A stretch of DNA of 36,105 nucleotides, taken from positions 1-36,105 of the forward strand of contig JAFRLQ010000147.1 in the NCBI GenBank assembly GCA_017431145.1, in the 5' to 3' direction. The translations under genes were made by a program, and so were the position numbers. The stretch comes from Clostridia bacterium (GTDB lineage: Bacteria; Bacillota; Clostridia; Christensenellales; Maliibacteriaceae). Shown here piece after piece: positions 30,604 to 36,105 of this stretch (position 1 is the first letter of the stretch; every line of letters starts with the position of its first letter). Below the pieces are notes generated by a model. That model made no database searches. It was not told where the DNA came from and saw nothing but the letters and a program-made list of their open reading frames with translations.

Positions 30604-32241
30604 TCAGAGTTGCGACGTGTCGATAAGGACCGCGTGCAGCGCCACCCGCCAGTCGTCGGCGCTGTCTGGCGGACAGGTCGAGAAGGTCACGATCGAGGAG
30701 GACTCGGTGAAAGTCACGGGACCGAAATCGATTGCGGAATAGCCCTTCAGCCGGTTGAAATAATCGATCCTCGCCTGACCGGATCCCTGATTGGCAACCC
30801 GGTAGTCCGTTTCGACATTGACGCGGTAGATGCTGAAGACCTGATAGGTCAGGATCCTTCCGTCGCGGGTGGTGATCGTGAAGATCATGTGCTCCTTCGC
30901 GAAATCCGGATTCGAATGCATCGTGTTGACGTCATGGAACATGGCGCCGCTTCGCATGTTGTGCCCGTAAAGGACGCTGTTGTCGTCGCTGAAGTCCGCG
31001 CTGTTTTCAACATCCATGAAGATCGCACCGTAGTCACTGTATTCCTTCTTGAACGTATGGCGCAGGTAATAATCGTTGTCTGTTCCGTGCACGACGGGAT
31101 AATGGATGTTCGTGCCCGGGACGTCGATCCATCCGATGAAATCGTCGTTGACGGAGATGTAGTAATCCAGTATCTCGCGGGTGAGGACCGGCGTGTCGGA
31201 CGTCTCCTCCTCGGGAGCAGTGACGTCCATGGAGACCGTGCCCTTTCTGGCAAGGTTTTCCGGCTTCAGATCCAAGTATTCGCTGCGCGCTCTGAGCCTC
31301 GGATAAAGGTTCAGGATCAGCAGGACCAGCGAGAACACGAAGACGGAGATGAACAGGACGAGAAGCGCGGTCAGAATGCGGTTTGAGCGGGAATTCTTCT
31401 TTTTCTTTTTTCCGGATCTTCTCGGCGCTCCCGGCGAAGCCGGACGTGGGGCGCCGCTCTTTTGCGGGATATCCGCGGCAAACGTTGCCTTCAGGGCATG
31501 CGCGGCGTCCTCGTCGGACAGATTCTTCACGACGGGGTTGGAGATCTCCCGCGTTCCCTGGCGGGAAGCCGTCCGGACCACTGGCGCAGCCTCGGACAGA
31601 TCGTCATAGCGGTAATCGTCGTCATCCCCGATACGCGGCGCAAAACTGCTTGCGCGGCGCGCCTTCTGCTCCGCGATCTGTCTGCGCGTTTCCGCAAGGA
31701 TGGGATCGATCTCCGGCGCGGGCGCGGCGGCCGCCGGAGGACTGATACGTTCCGGTGCGGGCCGTGTGTTTCCGGCGGGTCTTGCGGGGGATACCGGCAT
31801 CGTTTCTTTTTCGGGACGCACGGCGGACCGGTCCGCGGACGGATCGGGCGCAGGCGGCGTCTGGGGACGCTGAGGAACCTGTACGGGCTTTTGCGCCGTT
31901 TCGGAAACTGCGGCTTTTTCCGGCGCAGGCGCGAAAGGCTGCGGAGCCTGAGGCCCGGGAGCGGCGCATGCGTCCGCGGAATTTCCGGAAGCCGAATGAC
32001 GGTAGGAAAAAGCGTACGGACTGCTTTCTATGCCGGCGGAGGACTGTTTCTCTTCGCGGAAGGGCTCCCAGTCCCTGCCCTGGCTGATGAAGCTCTGGGG
32101 AACATCCGGGTATACCTCATAAGACGTATCCCCGGGACGTTCGAACGAATCCGGGGACGCGAAAGGAGGCTGGCCCGGATATGCCCGGTCCGGCACGCTG
32201 TCATATGGACGATGTTGATCTGAATGACTGATACGGCTCAC
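30604..32241 (-). CDS. Class B sortase with a long disordered cytoplasmic N-terminus
   Basis: A 545-residue membrane transpeptidase of the sortase B type. Residues 1-285 are cytoplasmic and look disordered: Pro/Ala-rich from about 90 to 180, mixed charged after that, then a Lys run (278-282). One span lies at about 289-313. The catalytic domain (about 355-545) has WIDVPGTNIHYPVVHG, catalytic His427 in LYGHNM, Cys523 in TFSTC and Arg532 in DWRVALHAVL. Sortases usually have only a few residues before the span, so the 285-residue tail is unusual. The only early start is GTG at 32239-32241, with a weak CAGGG touching it; galE ends 13 bases upstream, so translation may be coupled. No substrate with a sorting signal is seen in the window. 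Confidence 0.9.
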   Translation of the reverse strand: MSRISHSDQHRPYDSVPDRAYPGQPPFASPDSFERPGDTSYEVYPDVPQSFISQGRDWEPFREEKQSSAGIESSPYAFSYRHSASGNSADACAAPGPQAPQPFAPAPEKAAVSETAQKPVQVPQRPQTPPAPDPSADRSAVRPEKETMPVSPARPAGNTRPAPERISPPAAAAPAPEIDPILAETRRQIAEQKARRASSFAPRIGDDDDYRYDDLSEAAPVVRTASRQGTREISNPVVKNLSDEDAAHALKATFAADIPQKSGAPRPASPGAPRRSGKKKKKNSRSNRILTALLVLFISVFVFSLVLLILNLYPRLRARSEYLDLKPENLARKGTVSMDVTAPEEETSDTPVLTREILDYYISVNDDFIGWIDVPGTNIHYPVVHGTDNDYYLRHTFKKEYSDYGAIFMDVENSADFSDDNSVLYGHNMRSGAMFHDVNTMHSNPDFAKEHMIFTITTRDGRILTYQVFSIYRVNVETDYRVANQGSGQARIDYFNRLKGYSAIDFGPVTFTESSSIVTFSTCPPDSADDWRVALHAVLIDTSQL

Positions 32242-32254
32242 CCCTGATCGATGT

Positions 32255-33265
32255 TTAGCGGCTGTTTTTCAGGAAGACCTGCGCGAAGTGCCAGCTGTCG
32301 CGCACCATGTCATGGATATCATACTGCGCATGCCATCCGAGAAGTTCATTGGCTTTTCCCGGATCCGCGTATGTCGTCGCGTTGTCCCCGGGACGGCGGT
32401 CTGTCAGAACGTAGGGGATCGTGATGCTGTTTTCCTTTTCAAACGCATGAACGATCTCCAGGACGCTGGTCCCGTTTCCGGTCCCCAGGTTGATGGCATC
32501 GGCGCCTTTGATCGTGGCGGCGTATTCCAGCGCATGGATATGACCGCGCGCGAGGTCACAGACGTGGATATAATCGCGCACGCCTGTTCCGTCGGGGGTC
32601 GGATAGTCGCTGCCGTAGACGTTCAGCTGCGGAAGGATACCCAGCGCCACATTGACGATGTAGGGCAGGAGATTGTTCGGGATCCCGTTCGGGTTCTCGC
32701 CGATCAGTCCGGAGGGATGCGCACCGATCGGATTGAAATAGCGAAGCAGGATCGCGGTAAAGGAGGGATCCGCGACGCATTCGTCGCGCAGGATCTGTTC
32801 AATGAACAGCTTCGTGCGGCCGTAGGGGCTTGAAGTTCCCAGAAGCGCGTCTTCTTTCAGAGGTGAGACATCCGACGCATCATAGACGGTCGCGGATGAT
32901 GAAAACACGATGCGCGTGCATCCGTGCGCCTTCATTGCGTCGATCAGGTTCAGCGTGGACCCGATATTCGTCCGGTAGTAGGATACGGGAATGCGGACGG
33001 ACTCCCCGACGGCTTTCAGGCCGGCGAAATGGATGACGGAGTCGATCTCATGCCGGTCGAAAATGCTGTTCAGAAGCTCCTTGTCCAGCATGTCCCCCTC
33101 ATAGAAAACGGGACGCCTGCCCGCGATCTTCTCGATGCGGTCCACAACATCCGCGCTGCTGTTGGAAAGATTATCGATGATGACGACGTCATAACCGCGC
33201 TCAAGAAGCTCCACACACGTATGGGATCCGATGAATCCGGTGCCGCCTGTTACTAAAACTGCCAT
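32255..33265 (-). CDS. galE: UDP-glucose 4-epimerase
   Basis: Interconverts UDP-glucose and UDP-galactose (or the N-acetyl forms) with bound NAD. It has 336 residues. The Rossmann motif GGTGFIGSH is at 7-15, IDNLSNSS follows beta 2, the catalytic pair is in SSPYGRTKLFIE (Tyr and Lys three apart), and LRYFNPIGAHPSG and VRDYIHVCDLARGH are family blocks. The start is ATG at 33263-33265 with GGAGGA six bases upstream. It is first in an operon with the sortase B gene 13 bases downstream. With manA and the nucleotidyltransferase it points to surface polysaccharide or galactose metabolism. Confidence 0.95.
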   Translation of the reverse strand: MAVLVTGGTGFIGSHTCVELLERGYDVVIIDNLSNSSADVVDRIEKIAGRRPVFYEGDMLDKELLNSIFDRHEIDSVIHFAGLKAVGESVRIPVSYYRTNIGSTLNLIDAMKAHGCTRIVFSSSATVYDASDVSPLKEDALLGTSSPYGRTKLFIEQILRDECVADPSFTAILLRYFNPIGAHPSGLIGENPNGIPNNLLPYIVNVALGILPQLNVYGSDYPTPDGTGVRDYIHVCDLARGHIHALEYAATIKGADAINLGTGNGTSVLEIVHAFEKENSITIPYVLTDRRPGDNATTYADPGKANELLGWHAQYDIHDMVRDSWHFAQVFLKNSR

Positions 33266-33321
33266 GGGGTTCCTCCAGAAGTTGCTGAATCAGATCCCCT
33301 CTGCGGGGGACTGCTTCCATA

Positions 33322-33340
33322 ATTATAGCATGCGGCATGC
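33322..33340 (-). promoter_or_regulatory. Extended -10 promoter for galE, with a GCATGC repeat
   Basis: TATAAT (33322-33327) preceded by TGC on the minus strand. The spacer carries GCATGCCGCATGC (33328-33340), two palindromic hexamers one base apart, which could bind a regulator. A small CCCC/GGGG hairpin lies in the leader at 33295-33310. Confidence 0.65.
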
Positions 33341-33369
33341 AAAAAGTTAACGTGCAGGACGGGTTTCGC

Positions 33370-33399
33370 TTGCGTGCAGCGGACGGTTTCGCATATACT
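33370..33399 (+). promoter_or_regulatory. Probable promoter for the DEDDh exonuclease gene
   Basis: TTGCGT (33370-33375), 18 bases, TATACT (33394-33399). The ATG follows 35 bases later. Confidence 0.5.
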
Positions 33400-33434
33400 T
33401 TTGGACAGACTGAAAGAATAAAGGAACCTTTTAC

Positions 33435-34259
33435 ATGACGCATATCGTCCTGGATCTTGAATGGAATCAGAAAAAATACAAGACAGCGGTGAGATCGATC
33501 GGGGAGATCATTGAGATCGGCGCGGTACGTCTCAACGACGACCTCGAGGAAACGGGCATGTTTTCCATGATCGTGAAACCGAGCATCTATCCCGCGCTGC
33601 ATCCCTATGTGCGGGAAATGGTCCATATTTCCGATGAGGAACTTGACACGGGGACGCGCTTTGAGGATGTGTACAGGGCGTTTTGTGAATTCTGCACGGA
33701 GGACTGCGTCCTCTACAGCTGGGGGCTTGAGGACATTGAGATCCTGATGCAGAATCTTGCCTATTACGGTCTTCCGCTCAATGATTTCACCCGCTGCTAC
33801 AATCTGCAGAAGGCTTTCGCCGCGCAGATGGAAACGGAAGCGCAGCCGCAGCGCAGTCTCGCGTGGTGCGTGGAACAGCTCGGCATCGAGGAGCTGGAAG
33901 GCGAATACCACCGCGCACTGACGGACGCGCGGTATACGGCGAAGATCATGAAGCGTCTGGACATGCAGGCAGTATATGCCACACAGCCGGGGGAGTACTA
34001 TCCCACCGCGCATCAGATCCGGACGCATTTCACGAAGTTCCGCACGCTGGCCGAACCCAGTCAGGGGCTGCCGAAATGCCCCGTGTGCAAAGAACCGTCC
34101 CGCGTGTTCCCGGACATGTTCTCCTTCACGAACAACAACATGATCGTCGTCTGCTGCTGCAAAGACCACGGATATTTCTCTTCGATCGTGTCAAGAAGAA
34201 GGAATCATGACAGGGGCGTGAACGCAAGACGGAGAGGAAGGAACTATCCCGGCAAATGA
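33435..34259 (+). CDS. DEDDh 3'-5' exonuclease with a C-terminal Cys cluster
   Basis: A 274-residue nuclease. The DnaQ-like domain (about 1-180) has Asp7 and Glu9 in VLDLEWNQ, Asp100 in SWGLEDIEIL, and His159 with Asp164 in EYHRALTDARYTAKI, so the DEDDh active site is complete. It resembles KapD/ERI-1-type exonucleases, which trim RNA or DNA 3' ends. After a linker, residues 214-245 hold CPVC (215-218) and CCCKDH (240-245), a possible zinc-binding fold, and the protein ends in an Arg-rich tail (254-269) that suits nucleic acid binding. The start is ATG at 33435 with AAAGGA nine bases upstream. It stands alone between galE, which is divergent, and the PfkB gene, which has its own promoter. Confidence 0.88.
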   Translation: MTHIVLDLEWNQKKYKTAVRSIGEIIEIGAVRLNDDLEETGMFSMIVKPSIYPALHPYVREMVHISDEELDTGTRFEDVYRAFCEFCTEDCVLYSWGLEDIEILMQNLAYYGLPLNDFTRCYNLQKAFAAQMETEAQPQRSLAWCVEQLGIEELEGEYHRALTDARYTAKIMKRLDMQAVYATQPGEYYPTAHQIRTHFTKFRTLAEPSQGLPKCPVCKEPSRVFPDMFSFTNNNMIVVCCCKDHGYFSSIVSRRRNHDRGVNARRRGRNYPGK

Positions 34260-34280
34260 GTGCCGGACAGCTTTTTCCTG

Positions 34281-34308
34281 TTGACTTTTATGTGGAAAAT
34301 GCTAATCT
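34281..34308 (+). promoter_or_regulatory. Probable promoter for the PfkB kinase gene
   Basis: TTGACT (34281-34286), 16 bases ending in TGC, TAATCT (34303-34308). It leaves a leader of about 85 bases in which I see no clear riboswitch or hairpin. Confidence 0.5.
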
Positions 34309-34402
34309 CAAGATAATGGATTTATGTGGGCATCAGGCCGGATGGAACGCCGGATCCCGCTGAAAAAAAGCATCATAAACAAGTTTCTAAGGAGCGATAA
34401 TC

Positions 34403-35359
34403 ATGGCGAAAAAACTGTTGGCAGTCGGAATCGGCGTTGTGGACATGCTGATCAAACCGATCGATTCTCTGGATTTTGAAGTGGACTCTCATTCGATCGA
34501 CACGTTCCTCATGGCATCGGGCGGAGATACGATGAACGTATCCTGCAACGTGGCGACTCTGGGACAGCAGGTGGATATGCTGGGCGTCGTCGGAAACGAC
34601 AGCTTCGGAAAATTCCTGCTGAACCGTCTGGCAGAGGTCGGAGCAGGGAATCAGCGCATGATCGTGCGCGACGGAGCGACGGCGGTCTCCTGCGTGTTCA
34701 TCAACAGCAACGCGGACCGCACCTTCTACGGGACCAGCAACACCGTGACCCGCACGCTGAATCTGGACATGATCGATCTGGACATGCTGGATGAGTATGA
34801 TTTCCTCCTTTACAACACCGTGTTCGGCATGCCGGAACTTCTGGACGACCAGATGGCGACGCTGTTCCGCACGGCGAAGGAAAAAGGCTGCGTCACCGCG
34901 ACCGATACCGGATGGGACCGCAGCGGAAAATGGTTCGAGCACTTCGAGGCATCGATGCCGTATATCGACTACTTCCTTCCCAGCATCGCGGAAGCGAGCA
35001 TGCTTGCCAAGGGATGCGAGACGGTGGAAGAGATGGCGGACTTCTTCCTGAAGGCAGGTGCCAAGAACGTAGCGATCAAGCTCGGCGGAGACGGCTGCTA
35101 TTTCAAGAACGCGGAGGAAGAGTTCTATATGCCCGCTTATGATGTGAAGCCCGTCGACACGACCGGCGCGGGCGATGCGTTCGTATCCGGTTTCATGACC
35201 GGTCTCATGCTTGGAAAATCCAACCGCGAGTGCGTACAGATGGCATCTGCGACAGGCAGCTATGCCTGCACGTTCATCGGTACGACGACCCAGGCTCCGA
35301 CGATGGAGAAACTGGAGCAGTTCATGGCGACCACGCCGATGAAGGAGCTCAAAAAGTAA
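34403..35359 (+). CDS. PfkB-family carbohydrate kinase
   Basis: A 318-residue ribokinase-like sugar or nucleoside kinase. The N-terminal family motif appears as ASGGDTMNVSCNVATLG (38-54) with GVVGNDSFGKFLLNRL after it. The C-terminal signature is DTTGAGDAFVSGF (252-264), with catalytic Asp258. IKLGGDGCYF (225-234) precedes it as usual. The substrate cannot be settled between ribose-, fructose- and adenosine-type sugars. The start is ATG at 34403 with AAGGAG eight bases upstream (34389-34394). It is monocistronic as far as visible. No clear hairpin follows it before the tRNA promoter. Confidence 0.9.
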   Translation: MAKKLLAVGIGVVDMLIKPIDSLDFEVDSHSIDTFLMASGGDTMNVSCNVATLGQQVDMLGVVGNDSFGKFLLNRLAEVGAGNQRMIVRDGATAVSCVFINSNADRTFYGTSNTVTRTLNLDMIDLDMLDEYDFLLYNTVFGMPELLDDQMATLFRTAKEKGCVTATDTGWDRSGKWFEHFEASMPYIDYFLPSIAEASMLAKGCETVEEMADFFLKAGAKNVAIKLGGDGCYFKNAEEEFYMPAYDVKPVDTTGAGDAFVSGFMTGLMLGKSNRECVQMASATGSYACTFIGTTTQAPTMEKLEQFMATTPMKELKK

Positions 35360-35419
35360 GACGGAAAGCATGCTGACGGAAGCCGCACGGGATTTTTCAC
35401 CGCACCGCAGTCTTTTCGG

Positions 35420-35448
35420 TTGCATTTCCCGCGCCGCATTGGTATAAT
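35420..35448 (+). promoter_or_regulatory. Sigma-A promoter for the tRNA gene
   Basis: TTGCAT (35420-35425), 17 bases, TATAAT (35443-35448). The mature tRNA begins 20 bases after the -10. Confidence 0.8.
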
Positions 35449-35467
35449 GGCTTTCGTCGGCTGAGAT

Positions 35468-35543
<76 letters not shown>

Positions 35544-35546
35544 CAA

Positions 35547-35579
35547 AAACCCCTGAAAATATAATGTTTTCGGGGGTTT
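35547..35579 (+). terminator. Intrinsic terminator of the tRNA gene
   Basis: AAACCCCTGAAAA (35547-35559) pairs with TTTTCGGGGGTTT (35567-35579) with one G-U pair, followed by CGTGTTTTTTG. The 105 bases between it and the next gene show no gene or clear promoter. Confidence 0.88.
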
Positions 35580-35684
35580 CGTGTTTTTTGAACACGCGCG
35601 GGCAGCGCGATGTGCGACCGCCGCAGACGGCATCCTGACAGCTGCGTCTGTGAAAAAGAAACATGGAAAGAGGGAGAATAGCGC

Positions 35685-35930
35685 ATGGTATGCCCGAAAT
35701 GTCATAGCGGAAACGTCAACACCACCGTTGTTTCAGATGTCAAAATGAAGAACAAACACGGCGCCGGATACTGGATTTTTATAGGCTGGTGGTGGGAGCT
35801 GATCAAGTTCGTCGTGTTCGGATGGATCTATCTGATCATCAAGCTCGTTGTGGGAAAGAAGAAAAAGATCGTGACCAATCAGATCACGATGGCAGTCTGT
35901 CAAAACTGCGGATACTCCTGGAAGATCTGA
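35685..35930 (+). CDS. Small zinc-ribbon membrane protein
   Basis: An 81-residue protein with a split zinc ribbon: CPKC at residues 3-6 near the N-terminus and CQNC at about 72-75 near the C-terminus. Between them lie one or two hydrophobic segments (WIFIGWWWELIKFVVFGWIY and LIIKLVV) and a KKKK patch. Folding the two Cys pairs together would place a membrane hairpin in the middle. I do not recognise a named family. The start is ATG at 35685 with AGGGAG eight bases upstream (35671-35676). A terminator follows directly, so it is probably a single-gene unit, though no strong promoter is seen upstream. Confidence 0.75.
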   Translation: MVCPKCHSGNVNTTVVSDVKMKNKHGAGYWIFIGWWWELIKFVVFGWIYLIIKLVVGKKKKIVTNQITMAVCQNCGYSWKI

Positions 35931-35938
35931 AAAAGAAT

Positions 35939-35970
35939 GCGGCATCCCCTGCGGGGGACGCCGCTTTTTT
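35939..35970 (+). terminator. Intrinsic terminator after the zinc-ribbon gene
   Basis: GCGGCATCCCC (35939-35949) pairs with GGGGACGCCGC (35954-35964) with one A-C mismatch, followed by six T. Confidence 0.85.
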
Positions 35971-36029
35971 GCTTTATAGGAAATTGCTCAAATTGAGAAA
36001 AAACGAGTTGGTGATGAAAGAGAGAAAAC

Positions 36030-36105
36030 CTAAAAGAAGAAGTCAATGCCGTCAGCCTCACCGAAGATGTCATCAAGATCCTCGTTGAGGAAGTAATCCA
36101 TATCA
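36030..36105 (-). CDS. C-terminal end of a minus-strand gene (5' end outside window)
   Basis: On the minus strand a frame enters from the right edge and runs 24 codons to TAG at 36030-36032. The visible residues are acidic and end DDIFGEADGIDFFF. The composition is protein-like, and the plus strand here has no competing frame with a ribosome binding site. It is too short to identify. Confidence 0.4.
   Translation of the reverse strand, partial: DMDYFLNEDLDDIFGEADGIDFFF

Overview
The window looks like a chromosome segment from a fairly GC-rich member of the Clostridia (Firmicutes), probably a gut Lachnospiraceae or Oscillospirales relative. The evidence is the gene order DUF2232-rplI-dnaB and tilS-hpt-ftsH, a T-box leader on proS, a class B sortase, a VanW-like protein, strong GGAGG ribosome binding sites, and sigma-A promoters that often carry an extended -10 (TGCTATAAT). 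There is no insertion sequence, phage gene, CRISPR array or rRNA. It reads as core genome with several small accessory operons. The species assignment is inference.

Layout. 1-433 is the acidic C-terminal end of an unknown protein. 493-2593 (minus) holds a sugar-nucleotide transferase and a mannose-6-phosphate isomerase. 2667-3509 (minus) is a DUF2975 membrane protein with its XRE-type regulator. 3750-6853 (plus) is an operon of a PHP phosphoesterase, a four-carbon acid sugar kinase (DUF1537) and an Asp/Glu racemase-fold protein with only one of the two catalytic cysteines. 6923-9779 (minus) is two membrane subunits, one DUF5058-like, plus a membrane-anchored M20 peptidase: a probable uptake-and-hydrolysis system. 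9973-14874 (plus) is a tightly packed operon of a PflX-type radical SAM protein, a GNAT-HAD fusion, a second PHP protein and a divergent VanW protein.

14941-18388 (minus) carries two tandem esterases, then T-box-controlled proS and a 32-residue membrane peptide. 18532-21587 (plus) is DUF2232, ribosomal protein L9 and the replicative helicase. A NUDIX hydrolase (21635-22201, minus) is divergent from tilS-hpt-ftsH (22399-26275). A short KdpD/KdpE-like two-component system follows (26503-28300) with no kdp transporter in view. An MFS transporter (minus) is divergent from a sugar phosphate isomerase (28357-30540). galE and a sortase B with a very long cytoplasmic tail form a minus operon (30604-33265). 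The right end has a DEDDh exonuclease with a zinc cluster, a PfkB kinase, tRNA-Thr(GGT), a small zinc-ribbon membrane protein and the tail of a minus-strand gene.

The best candidates for undescribed biology are the PHP-DUF1537-racemase operon, the two-subunit transporter with its M20 peptidase, the GNAT-HAD/PHP/VanW operon, and the micropeptide behind proS. No intergenic stretch longer than 300 bases lacks a gene, although several of 190-330 bases hold promoters and leaders, described below.
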